Positions 1 through 6,648 of a stretch of 11,984 bases of DNA are shown here, in pieces (the first letter of the stretch is position 1; each line of letters starts with the position of its first letter). Made by a program: the position numbers and the translations under genes. This DNA comes from Flavobacteriaceae bacterium. Lineage in GTDB: Bacteria; Bacteroidota; Bacteroidia; Flavobacteriales; Weeksellaceae. The DNA lies in NCBI GenBank assembly GCA_031289875.1, contig JAITOO010000142.1, positions 1 to 11,984 of the forward strand. The letters are read 5' to 3'. A model generated the notes under the pieces. That model did no database searches. It was given only the letters and a program-made list of their open reading frames with translations, and was not told the DNA's origin.

Positions 1-28
1 TTTGCTGTTTGTTTTCTAATTCTTCCAT
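1..28 (-). CDS. 5' end of a leftward gene, cut by the window edge
   Basis: Read leftward from an ATG at 28-26, the frame is open to the edge and gives MEELENKQQ. That is too short for any family call. The support is indirect: a well-formed Bacteroidota-type promoter on the same strand lies about 100 bp upstream (128-157), and nothing else there would use it. The short charged start could equally be chance. Sequence to the left of the window would settle it. Confidence 0.4.
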
Positions 29-127
29 GATTTTCAATTTTTAATTTTCAATTCTTCACAAAAGTCATGTTTTCATGAACAATTATTTTTTAATTTTATA
101 CCACATCTAAATTTTTATTAATAGATA

Positions 128-157
128 CAAAATTACAACTTTTTTCTAAAATACAAA
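128..157 (-). promoter_or_regulatory. Leftward Bacteroidota-type promoter
   Basis: On the minus strand, TAATTTTG (128-135) matches the -7 consensus TAnnTTTG. A TTTG at 154-157 stands 18 bp upstream as the -33 element. It points at the start codon at 28 and would give a leader of roughly 90 nt. The region is AT-rich, so one such match could be chance; the paired elements make it more credible. Confidence 0.45.
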
Positions 158-252
158 TAAATAGGTGAAAACTTTTTTCAACCTGCGCTATCATGCATAA
201 AAAGCATTTAAAAAACACTTATTTCTTACAACACCCCCGCTCAGCATAGGCT

Positions 253-414
253 TCAGCCCGATATGTTATTTAAAGACTCTTGAAAAATAGATAGGTTGGT
301 AAAGCCCTGCTCGTAACCCACATCTGAAACAGATAGCTTTTCCCCATTCAACATACACGCACAATTTTGATTTTTCTTATACTTACAAAGACACCTGAGA
401 CACAACGCTATACG
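253..414 (-). pseudogene. Remnant of an AraC-family regulator (C-terminal HTH)
   Basis: Minus-strand translation between in-frame stops (417-415 and 255-253) contains LSVSDVGYEQGFTNLSIFQE followed by SLNNISG. This matches the last helix-turn-helix of AraC/XylS regulators, whose usual pattern is 'isdIAyevGFnnlSyFnr.FKk.tG..P..yR'. Upstream residues ACMLNGEK resemble the preceding 'ACxLL' helix, but the frame is interrupted and no other part of a roughly 280-residue regulator is visible. The stop falls right after the conserved Gly; shifting the frame by one base restores LKP, as in the family's 'G.xP'. I read this as a decayed fragment. The rest of the gene-free stretch 29-484 shows only the promoter elements listed separately. 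Confidence 0.6.
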
Positions 415-457
415 CTAATTTTTACAATGATGAACAAGAAAATTTAAAATTAATTTT

Positions 458-465
458 TAAATTTG
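458..465 (+). promoter_or_regulatory. Candidate -7 element for the GTP cyclohydrolase gene
   Basis: TAAATTTG fits TAnnTTTG and ends 19 bp before the ATG at 485. No TTTG -33 element stands at a suitable distance, so this is a half-match in AT-rich DNA. No FMN-riboswitch-like conserved boxes are visible upstream. Confidence 0.3.
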
Positions 466-484
466 TTCTAAATAAAGTATATAA

Positions 485-1084
485 ATGAAACGACAAGCTG
501 AAGCCAACTTGCCCACGCAATGGGGTAAATTCACAATTATTGCCTATTCCGACAGTGAAAATGACTGGATGCCGCATTTGGTAATGATGAACCCCGACAC
601 GGATTTTTCAAAACCAATTAATGTGCGGATACATTCGGAGTGCATCACGGGTGACTTATTTCATTCCAAACGTTGCGACTGCGGAAAACAACTCGATGCC
701 GCTATGAAATATCTTCACCAAAACGGCGGAATTTTAATTTATCTACGACAGGAAGGCAGAAACATCGGAATCATTAACAAGCTGAAAGCCTATAACTTGC
801 AGGATAAAGGGCTGAACACGGCAGAGGCAAACATCAAACTCGGGTTTCCTGCCGACGGGCGGAATTTTAACATTGCTTTGGATATTCTACATGATTTGGG
901 CGTAAAATCAATTAACTTATTGACTAACAATCCTGAAAAGGTGAAATTTATTAAAAACAGCAATATCACACAGAATGAAAGAATCCCTTTGGAAATCCGT
1001 CCTGAAAAGGAAAACATCAATTATTTGAAGACCAAAAAAGATTATTTTGGGCATCTGCTGCATTTAGATTTAGAGCAGTATTAA
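485..1084 (+). CDS. ribA: GTP cyclohydrolase II (stand-alone RibA)
   Basis: This enzyme opens GTP to 2,5-diamino-6-ribosylamino-4-pyrimidinone phosphate, formate and pyrophosphate, the first committed step of riboflavin synthesis in the cytoplasm. At 199 residues it matches the E. coli RibA length and aligns from its first residues (KRQAEANLPTQWG against the E. coli KRVAEAKLPTPWG), which supports the start at 485. The zinc ligands Cys53, Cys64 and Cys66 lie in HSECITGDLFHSKRCDCG. RQEGRNIG (88-95), Tyr103, Arg126 and the TNNPEKV motif (147-153) are all present. There is no DHBP synthase (RibB) domain, although bifunctional RibBA is the common arrangement in many bacteria, including many Bacteroidota. 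No other riboflavin gene is nearby, and a terminator follows, so it is a single-gene unit. It may be a second copy supplementing RibBA, or it may feed a deazapurine-type pathway; the sequence does not decide. Confidence 0.95.
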   Translation: MKRQAEANLPTQWGKFTIIAYSDSENDWMPHLVMMNPDTDFSKPINVRIHSECITGDLFHSKRCDCGKQLDAAMKYLHQNGGILIYLRQEGRNIGIINKLKAYNLQDKGLNTAEANIKLGFPADGRNFNIALDILHDLGVKSINLLTNNPEKVKFIKNSNITQNERIPLEIRPEKENINYLKTKKDYFGHLLHLDLEQY

Positions 1085-1117
1085 AAATCAGGTTCAAGTA
1101 ATAACCTTTGTATTTAT

Positions 1118-1150
1118 AAAAAAGTCCAACTATGAAAGCTGGATTTTTTT
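1118..1150 (+). terminator. Intrinsic terminator of ribA
   Basis: Arms 1118-1131 and 1137-1150 pair over 14 positions with one A-C mismatch and one G-T wobble around a 5-nt loop (ATGAA). The outer part of the 3' arm is a run of seven T. It lies 34 bp after the ribA stop. Confidence 0.75.
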
Positions 1151-1217
1151 ATTCTATTTGGATATACTATAAACACATATTCATATGTTACATTTACACC
1201 CTTTATCGGGCAAAGAT

Positions 1218-1250
1218 TTTGTCTTATTAAAATAGAATTTTGTACCTTTG
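1218..1250 (+). promoter_or_regulatory. Promoter of the PqqD/nucleotidyltransferase operon
   Basis: TTTG (1218-1221) and TACCTTTG (1243-1250) match the Bacteroidota -33 and -7 elements with a 21-bp gap, within the range usual for the primary sigma factor of this phylum. The start codon at 1272 is 21 bp downstream. This is the best promoter match in the window. Confidence 0.7.
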
Positions 1251-1271
1251 TTTATTCATTAAAAACTCTAT

Positions 1272-1541
1272 ATGAAAATAAAAACCGAACTTAAAATCAG
1301 AAATATAGCAGGCGAAAACGTGCTGATAATGCAAGGGCGGGCGGGCGCAGACATGACCAAAGTGATTTCGTTCAACCCAACTGCCGAGTGGCTTTGGAAC
1401 GAACTTTCCGACAAGGAATTTTCCGAAAAAGACGTTGTTGATTTGATTGTCAATCGTTTCAAAATCGACGAAAACATCGCAAAATCTGATGCCCAAAAAT
1501 GGATTGAACAGATGACTTCTTGTAATGCAATAGAAAAATGA
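1272..1541 (+). CDS. PqqD-like protein (RiPP recognition element fold)
   Basis: This is an 89-residue protein, the normal size for the PqqD family (small winged-helix proteins that bind the leader of a ribosomal peptide and present it to a modifying enzyme). The family core is clear: FNPTAEWLWNEL (34-45, compare 'lN.tA..iW.ll'), then an acidic/hydrophobic segment, FSEKDVVDLIVNRFKID, and a C-terminal helix, AQKWIEQMTSCNAIE. The stop overlaps the next start by 4 bp (ATGA), so the two proteins are translationally coupled. No radical SAM enzyme, transglutaminase-like protease or candidate precursor is visible within the window. The family assignment is firm; a role in peptide modification is inferred from the family alone. 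Confidence 0.85.
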   Translation: MKIKTELKIRNIAGENVLIMQGRAGADMTKVISFNPTAEWLWNELSDKEFSEKDVVDLIVNRFKIDENIAKSDAQKWIEQMTSCNAIEK

Positions 1542-2620
1542 CGATAGAACCCCATGTACAGATGCTTCTTTCCCTGCTGAAATCAGCATTGTGGAACACC
1601 GCCCCCGACGAAAAATTATTTGTCCACACAGAGGAAACCGTTTGGAAAAAAATCATGGATTTATCTATGAAACAAGGGGTTAAAGCAATCGCCTTAGACG
1701 GAGCGATGAAACTTCCAAAAGAATTGCAGCCTCCACGCAACCTGAGGTTAGCGTGGGCGGCTTTTGTGGATAAAGTGGAACGGAACTATGCCTACCGAGT
1801 AAGCATCGCCAAAGAACTTTCCGAACTTTTCGCAAAAAATGGCATGAAAATGCTGTTGTTCAAAGGTTTAAGTTTATCGCAACATTACCCTGTTCCCGAA
1901 CATCGCGAGTTCGGCGACCTTGACATCTATCTTTTCGGCAAGCACGACGAAGGTAACAAACTGCTGGTGGAAAACGGAGCAAAAAGAGAAAATTTCAACA
2001 TTCCCAAACACACCGTGCTGCACTACAAAAATGTGATGATAGAAAATCACATTTTTTTCTTGGATATGGCTGATACTCCCAAAATACAGGTTTTGGAAAA
2101 TAAACTGAGAAAATTGGCAGTTTCTGACGAAAACCAAGCGCTTCTTTTTCCTAAACCTGCTTTTCTCACGCTGTTCCTCATGTGTCATGCTATCCACCAT
2201 TTCACCTACACAACTCATTTCCGAAGTTTCTGCGATTGGGCTGTTTTCTTGAATGCCCATCAAGGGAAATTAGATTTTTCTTCCTACCGACAAGACTTGT
2301 CCGAAGCCGGCTTTCTAAAAGTAGCCGATGCTTTTACAGCTTTGACTGTCAAATATTTTGGATTAAATCCGGAATTTGCTCCGCCGTTTGAAAACAATTT
2401 CGAATTGGAAGATGAAATTTTCATCAACGGGATTTTCTCCATGATGCCTGTAAATCCGGCGCAACCTTTTTATAAAAAGTTGATATTCAAAGCCTATCGT
2501 TTCAAACGGAGACTTAAATATTATGAAATGCTCTACCCCGGTAAAACTTACAGACGCATCTGGTATGCCATTTATTATCATTTGCGCAAACCAAAAGAAA
2601 TTTTGAGTTTAAAAAAATAA
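1538..2620 (+). CDS. Nucleotidyltransferase-fold family protein (NTP_transf_5 type)
   Basis: This 360-residue protein has a nucleotidyltransferase core. MLLFKGLSL (105-113, with Lys109-Gly110) is followed by a metal-binding GDLD (126-129; Asp127 and Asp129), the signature of the 'uncharacterised nucleotidyltransferase' family (Pfam NTP_transf_5). Further family-like positions are Glu169/His171 in MIENHIFFLD and a His-rich stretch, CHAIHHFTYTTHFRSFCDW (216-234). The C-terminus is basic and rich in Tyr, with no membrane segment. Relatives occur beside PqqD-like and HPr-kinase-like genes in peptide-modification clusters and in polysaccharide loci; their substrates are largely unknown. The start at 1538 overlaps the PqqD stop. 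I infer that it acts with the PqqD-like protein, but what it transfers cannot be read from the sequence. Confidence 0.8.
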   Translation: MTIEPHVQMLLSLLKSALWNTAPDEKLFVHTEETVWKKIMDLSMKQGVKAIALDGAMKLPKELQPPRNLRLAWAAFVDKVERNYAYRVSIAKELSELFAKNGMKMLLFKGLSLSQHYPVPEHREFGDLDIYLFGKHDEGNKLLVENGAKRENFNIPKHTVLHYKNVMIENHIFFLDMADTPKIQVLENKLRKLAVSDENQALLFPKPAFLTLFLMCHAIHHFTYTTHFRSFCDWAVFLNAHQGKLDFSSYRQDLSEAGFLKVADAFTALTVKYFGLNPEFAPPFENNFELEDEIFINGIFSMMPVNPAQPFYKKLIFKAYRFKRRLKYYEMLYPGKTYRRIWYAIYYHLRKPKEILSLKK

Positions 2621-2790
2621 ACCCGCACCCAATCATTCGGTAATTTCCCTCTCAGTACAGAAAATGCAGAGCGATGCTCAACTTCTGTGTTGCTGCGCAC
2701 AATCCTCAACTGTGCAGAACTGATTGTGTTGATTCCTCTCCTTGCGCTGTTTCGGGGCAGAAAATCTCCTTATTCGTTTTTTTCGACGTT
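2621..2790. other. Non-coding stretch between convergent genes, with inverted repeat
   Basis: This 170-bp gap separates the converging nucleotidyltransferase and glycosyltransferase genes. It is richer in GC than the other gaps here. CACAATC (2698-2704) pairs exactly with GATTGTG (2722-2728) over a 17-nt loop, and nested short pairs (TTCTG 2683-2687 with CAGAA 2715-2719) are possible. No T-run follows closely, so it is not a standard terminator. Open frames on either strand here match no family I know. It could be a decayed gene end or a dispersed intergenic repeat. Confidence 0.35.
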
Positions 2791-3915
2791 TCAGTTTCCT
2801 CGCTCACTACTTTTATAATAATGACTTGGAAATATTTTTTCGGGTTTCTGTCTTAAAATGTTCAGTGCCGTGAAAGACTGCAAAAATCCGAATCCGTAAG
2901 AAAAAAATTGTACAAAAACCGCTATCAGCGAGAGAAAACCCACTTTCAGGCTTTTGTTTTTTAAAGTAGAATCAAAAAAAATTATCAATCCGTATAAAAC
3001 TAAAAAAACAAAGGGCAACAGAGAAAACTCTCTTGCTATATAGGCTCTATTGTCCTGTGAATATTTATAAAATTCACCGTAAAGCGAATCGTAAAGAATA
3101 GTATTTTTAGGAATAAATAAATAACAAAGAATGCTCAGCAGGGCAAAAACCGTAAAAAATATAAACAAAGTTGGAAACCAAAAGGTAATTTTTGTATATA
3201 CAGGATGCCGTTGATTAAGAATCGGGCGGGCAATGCCGAAATGATAGACTTGGTTAGAAAATTTTCTCAACGATGTCCGACGTTTGTGAAAAACCTTGCA
3301 GTCGGAAAAAAACCGTGTCTGAAATCCTTTCTCCCAAAGGGTCAGGCTTAAATCAGGATCTTCGCCGATTCGCATTTCCGAAAAACCGCCGACTGCCTCA
3401 AAGGCTTCTTTGGAAATTCCCATGTTGAAACTTCTCGGCTGAAATCTGGCAACCGCCTTCTTGTTGCCCCGTATTCCGCCGGTGGTAAACAGCGAAGTCA
3501 TCGAATAGGAAATTGCTTTCTGCATGTCGTTGAACGAGACGTGAGCAGAATCTGCTCCGCCGAAAGCATCTACATAATTGGTTTTCAACTCTTTTCTCAC
3601 ATTTTGAATATAATCGGGCGGAACGATACAGTCCGAATCTAAAAAGAGAAAATAACTTCCCGAAGCGCGCCGAGAGCCGTAATTGCGAGCCAAACCCGCT
3701 CCTGAATTGAATTTATAGAAATATTTAAGGTCTAATTTTCCGTGATAATTTTCTGCAGCAAATTCCAGTTTTTCTTTAGAACCGTCATCAACAATGATCA
3801 CTTCAAAATTCTTATCTGTCTGATATACAAGGCTGTCGAGCAGTTCCTGCAACTCGTCCCGACGGTTGTACACCGCAATAATAATGGAAAGTTTTAAAAC
3901 AAAATCGCCGTGCAT
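2791..3915 (-). CDS. Family 2 glycosyltransferase with C-terminal membrane segments
   Basis: This 374-residue inverting sugar transferase has a GT-A fold. LSIIIAVYNRRDELQELLDS (9-28) opens the Rossmann-like nucleotide-sugar domain. VDDGS (42-46) and the DXD-like LDSD (92-95, Asp93 and Asp95) would bind nucleotide and metal. GGFSEMRIGEDPDLSLTLWE (176-195) carries the acidic 'xED' catalytic-base motif. Three hydrophobic segments follow (about 245-267, 292-316 and 322-347), so the catalytic domain sits on the cytoplasmic face of the inner membrane. It starts 6 bp after murA stops, so it is the last gene of the DUF4290-murA operon. The acceptor is unknown; a cell-envelope glycan or glycolipid is a reasonable inference from the context. 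Confidence 0.88.
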   Translation of the reverse strand: MHGDFVLKLSIIIAVYNRRDELQELLDSLVYQTDKNFEVIIVDDGSKEKLEFAAENYHGKLDLKYFYKFNSGAGLARNYGSRRASGSYFLFLDSDCIVPPDYIQNVRKELKTNYVDAFGGADSAHVSFNDMQKAISYSMTSLFTTGGIRGNKKAVARFQPRSFNMGISKEAFEAVGGFSEMRIGEDPDLSLTLWEKGFQTRFFSDCKVFHKRRTSLRKFSNQVYHFGIARPILNQRHPVYTKITFWFPTLFIFFTVFALLSILCYLFIPKNTILYDSLYGEFYKYSQDNRAYIAREFSLLPFVFLVLYGLIIFFDSTLKNKSLKVGFLSLIAVFVQFFSYGFGFLQSFTALNILRQKPEKIFPSHYYKSSERGN

Positions 3916-3921
3916 AACAGT

Positions 3922-5232
3922 TTACATATCAATGCGTTCTATATCTGCGCCCAGCGCCCGAAGCCTCTCGTCAATCGCTTCATATCCTCTGTCAATCTGA
4001 TAAATATTGTGAATATGGCTCACGCCTTTTGCCGACATGGCAGCGATGAGCAGCGCAATCCCCGCACGAATGTCGGGGGAGGTCATCATCGTGCCTCGCA
4101 GAGGGGTTTCGTGATTCAGCCCGATGACCGTTGCGCGGTGAGGATCGCAAAGAATAATTTGCGCACCCATATCTATCAGTTTATCAACGAAAAACAAACG
4201 GCTTTCAAACATTTTCTGATGAATGAGAACACTGCCTTTTGCCTGTGTTGCCACGACCAGAACAATGCTCAGCAAATCAGGCGTGAAGCCGGGCCACGGA
4301 GCGTCTGAAATCGTTGGTATGGAGCCGTCCATAAATTTTTGGATTTTGTAATGTTCCTGAGCAGGAATGCGTAGGTCATCCCCTACCCTATCTATTTGTA
4401 TTCCAATTCTTTCAAAAGTTGAAGGAATAATGCCCAGATTTTCCCAGCTTACGTTTTTAATCGTAATTTCAGACTTTGTCATCACCGCCAAGCCAATAAT
4501 ACTACCGATTTCAATCATGTCCGGAAGAATGGTGTGTTCTGTTCCTTTAAGTTCAGAAACTCCTTTGATAATCAACAAATTAGAGCCTATTCCTTCGATT
4601 TTTGCGCCCATAGTGTTGAGCATTTTGCACAATTGCTGAATGTAGGGTTCGCAGGCGGCATTGTAAATTTTTGTTTCGCCCTTAGCCAGCACGGAAGCCA
4701 TGATAATATTGGCAGTTCCCGTTACAGAAGCCTCTTCCAGAAGCATATACGTGCCAAAGAGTTTTTTGGCTTTGACGGAATAGAACTTGTCTTCTTCGTC
4801 AAAATGGAATTGTGCGCCGAGATTAATAAATCCCTGAAAATGAGTATCTAAACGCCTTCGTCCGATTTTGTCTCCGCCGGGCGTGGGCATATAGGCTTCG
4901 CCAAAACGACCGAGCAGCGGTCCTAAAATCATGATTGAACCGCGCAATTTTGCTCCGTTCTTTTTAAATTCTTTGCTTTTAAGATAGTCGAAATCAATGT
5001 TTTGAGAACAAAATGTGTAATCTCCCTTGGCGTTTTTCAACACTTTCACGCCGATGGTTTCTAATATTTCAATAAGTTTCAGAACGTCCTGAATTTCAGG
5101 TACATTTTTAATTCTCACAGGCTCAGAAGTCAGTAAAACAGCGCTGATAACCTGCAAAGCCTCGTTTTTCGCTCCCTGCGGGACGAAGTTGCCGTAAAGC
5201 GTTTTGCCACCGCAAATCTGAAATGTATTCAT
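3922..5232 (-). CDS. murA: UDP-N-acetylglucosamine 1-carboxyvinyltransferase (MurA), Asp active-site variant
   Basis: MurA transfers enolpyruvate from phosphoenolpyruvate to UDP-GlcNAc, the first committed step of peptidoglycan synthesis, in the cytoplasm. At 436 residues it is slightly longer than E. coli MurA (419). Family landmarks are present: QGAKNEAL (19-26, with Lys22 and Asn23), LRGSI...LGPLLGRFGEA, IEIGS, DAPWPGFTPD (310-319, the likely counterpart of catalytic Asp305 ending it) and PDIRAG near the C-terminus. In the active-site loop, the usual PGGCxIG is PGGDKIG (118-124), so the catalytic Cys (Cys115 in E. coli) is Asp121. That change is known to keep activity while abolishing covalent inactivation by fosfomycin. 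The ATG shares one base with the DUF4290 stop (TAATG), indicating coupled translation. Confidence 0.97.
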   Translation of the reverse strand: MNTFQICGGKTLYGNFVPQGAKNEALQVISAVLLTSEPVRIKNVPEIQDVLKLIEILETIGVKVLKNAKGDYTFCSQNIDFDYLKSKEFKKNGAKLRGSIMILGPLLGRFGEAYMPTPGGDKIGRRRLDTHFQGFINLGAQFHFDEEDKFYSVKAKKLFGTYMLLEEASVTGTANIIMASVLAKGETKIYNAACEPYIQQLCKMLNTMGAKIEGIGSNLLIIKGVSELKGTEHTILPDMIEIGSIIGLAVMTKSEITIKNVSWENLGIIPSTFERIGIQIDRVGDDLRIPAQEHYKIQKFMDGSIPTISDAPWPGFTPDLLSIVLVVATQAKGSVLIHQKMFESRLFFVDKLIDMGAQIILCDPHRATVIGLNHETPLRGTMMTSPDIRAGIALLIAAMSAKGVSHIHNIYQIDRGYEAIDERLRALGADIERIDM

Positions 5233-5858
5233 TAATTTTTCTTAATCTTATTTTTTTGTGTTTTGCGTTTTGCGTTTTTCGTGTTGTTATTGAGCTGGCT
5301 GGAATTCATCTGCTGGGCGGTTACGGCAACGAGTTCATCGCTTTCGTTAGCTTTCAGGCTGCCGTCGGAAAGTTCTTCCAAATGAGTGAAAATCACTTCG
5401 TCTTCGATTTGGTCTTTATTCCATTTCAGATAATTTTTTTTCATCTGGTTGGCTATGGCAATTTTCAACCCTTCTTTTCGGTCACCTTCTTCCCAAGTTT
5501 TGGCTACTTCAATCATTTTCTTGACGGTAGTGCCGTAATAGCGGTATTTGGTTTCCTTCACGGGATAGTGCATTTTTCTGGGGGGAGTGATCATTTCTTC
5601 CCTGCTGAGCAGCGTATAGGGTGCATTTACCTGCAATTTAAAATCGGACATAATGTAGAGTTGGTCCCACAGTTTGTGCTGAAAATCAGGGATATCGCGC
5701 AAATGCGGATTCATCTCGCCCATCACGTCGATAATCGCTCCTGCAAATTTATTTCTATCTTCCTCGTTTTCAATGGTTACGCAATGATCTACTAACTGCT
5801 GAACATGTCTGCCATATTCGGGAATAATCAATTTTTTTCTTTGAGTATTGTACTCCAT
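5232..5858 (-). CDS. DUF4290 family protein
   Basis: This 208-residue protein of unknown function belongs to a family I know only from Bacteroidota (DUF4290), typically found just upstream of murA as here. The N-terminal part, YNTQRKKLIIPEYGRHVQQL followed by VDHCVTIENEEDRN, is characteristic; the middle has MNPHLRDIPDFQHKLWDQLY and YPVKETKYRYYG. It is predicted to be soluble and mostly helical, with no signal peptide. The last 25 or so residues are low-complexity and basic (rich in Asn and Lys) and come from a 7-bp tandem repeat in the DNA. Its stop overlaps the murA start by one base. The constant linkage to murA suggests a link to envelope growth or division, but that is inference. Confidence 0.85.
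   Translation of the reverse strand: MEYNTQRKKLIIPEYGRHVQQLVDHCVTIENEEDRNKFAGAIIDVMGEMNPHLRDIPDFQHKLWDQLYIMSDFKLQVNAPYTLLSREEMITPPRKMHYPVKETKYRYYGTTVKKMIEVAKTWEEGDRKEGLKIAIANQMKKNYLKWNKDQIEDEVIFTHLEELSDGSLKANESDELVAVTAQQMNSSQLNNNTKNAKRKTQKNKIKKN
5258..5278. repeat. 7-bp tandem repeat in the DUF4290 3' end
   Basis: There are three head-to-tail 7-mers, GTGTTTT, GCGTTTT and GCGTTTT; the first differs at one base. They encode part of the basic tail. Because 7 is not a multiple of 3, gain or loss of one unit would change the reading frame about 25 bp before the DUF4290 stop and murA start. Confidence 0.6.
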
Positions 5859-5875
5859 ATTTTTAATTTCTTTTG

Positions 5876-5883
5876 CAAATATA
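5876..5883 (-). promoter_or_regulatory. Candidate -7 element for the DUF4290-murA operon
   Basis: On the minus strand TATATTTG matches TAnnTTTG and ends 17 bp before the ATG at 5858. No clear TTTG -33 element is found at the expected distance, which would fall inside the end of the pentapeptide gene. Read-through from that gene is also possible because the gap is only 37 bp. Confidence 0.4.
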
Positions 5884-5895
5884 CTTATACTTTGT

Positions 5896-6465
5896 CTATT
5901 CTTCTATTTTTAGTTTATACTTTGACAATAAACCTTTTACTTCGCTCAGGGAAAAACGTGCGTGGGTCAATAAATTGGCTTCTGCATCTATCTCATAATG
6001 ATAAGCAGTATAAAAATCTGCCTTAGACAAATTGCACCCGATGAAAGAAGTCCGCTCCAAATCGACCTTGTCGAACAAAACACCGGATAAATCGGTTTCT
6101 TCAAAACTGCATTCTTTCATAGAGCATTCTATAAATTGCGTTTTCGCCAATTTTTTTTTGGGGAATACCGAAAAATCCATTATAGAACGCCGAAATTCCA
6201 TCTTACAGATAAAATCGTTAAACAGTCCGAAATCCACTCCCACCAATTTAGATTCGTTGAATACGACTTCGTTCAACCGGGTATCATACAGTTTCACTCC
6301 AGACAAGTTGCAATTTACAAATTCACAGCCGATAAAAGAAATCGAACTTAAATTTTGGTTGGAAAAATCACAATCCTTAAAAAGAATATTTTCCATGTAT
6401 TTATTTTCAAAACATTTATCCAATGCGTTGATGTTCACCAAAATATGTTCTTTTTCTGTTTTCAA
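5896..6465 (-). CDS. Pentapeptide-repeat protein (Qnr/MfpA-like architecture)
   Basis: This 189-residue protein is built almost wholly of pentapeptide repeats, which fold as a right-handed quadrilateral beta-helix. Examples are CDFSNQNLSSISFIGCEF (32-49), CNLSGVKLYDTRLNEVVF and CSFEETDLSGVLFDKVDL. A non-repeat C-terminal helix, FSLSEVKGLLSKYKLKIEE, resembles the dimerising tail of Qnr-like proteins. The start that gives the family-typical length is TTG at 6465; the first in-frame ATG lies at codon 24, close to the first clear repeats, and would remove the N-terminal cap. There is no signal peptide, so it is cytoplasmic. Some relatives protect DNA gyrase from quinolones by mimicking DNA, but many have no known role. 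The fold is certain; the function is not. Confidence 0.85.
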   Translation of the reverse strand: MKTEKEHILVNINALDKCFENKYMENILFKDCDFSNQNLSSISFIGCEFVNCNLSGVKLYDTRLNEVVFNESKLVGVDFGLFNDFICKMEFRRSIMDFSVFPKKKLAKTQFIECSMKECSFEETDLSGVLFDKVDLERTSFIGCNLSKADFYTAYHYEIDAEANLLTHARFSLSEVKGLLSKYKLKIEE

Positions 6466-6648
6466 AACCTGAATTTTAAAAAGAATCGCTAAATTACGAA
6501 AAAAGAGAGGAATTTGAAAAAAAATATTTGGTATTGTTAAATTACGGTATGGATTTCAAGTATTTTTAACGAATTAACTCATTGATATTCAGAACTCAAT
6601 TTCATTAATATCTATATGTATTTAACAATACTCCGATTGGCTTTTCTC

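Noticed and set aside
29..484. Possible FMN riboswitch ahead of ribA
   Set aside because: None of the conserved RFN-element boxes could be found on the plus strand, and part of the stretch is explained as a reversed AraC remnant.
2674..2856. Small Cys-rich plus-strand open frame between the convergent genes
   Set aside because: It runs into the antisense of the glycosyltransferase end, lacks a promoter and resembles no known family; considered and dropped as a RiPP precursor for the PqqD pair.
3910..4308. 132-codon plus-strand open frame opposite the murA 3' end
   Set aside because: It mirrors conserved MurA codons on the other strand and has no promoter or recognisable motif.
5223..5795. 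190-codon plus-strand open frame opposite DUF4290
   Set aside because: It is antisense to a recognised, operon-linked gene; its Phe- and His-rich translation matches nothing and looks like a shadow frame.
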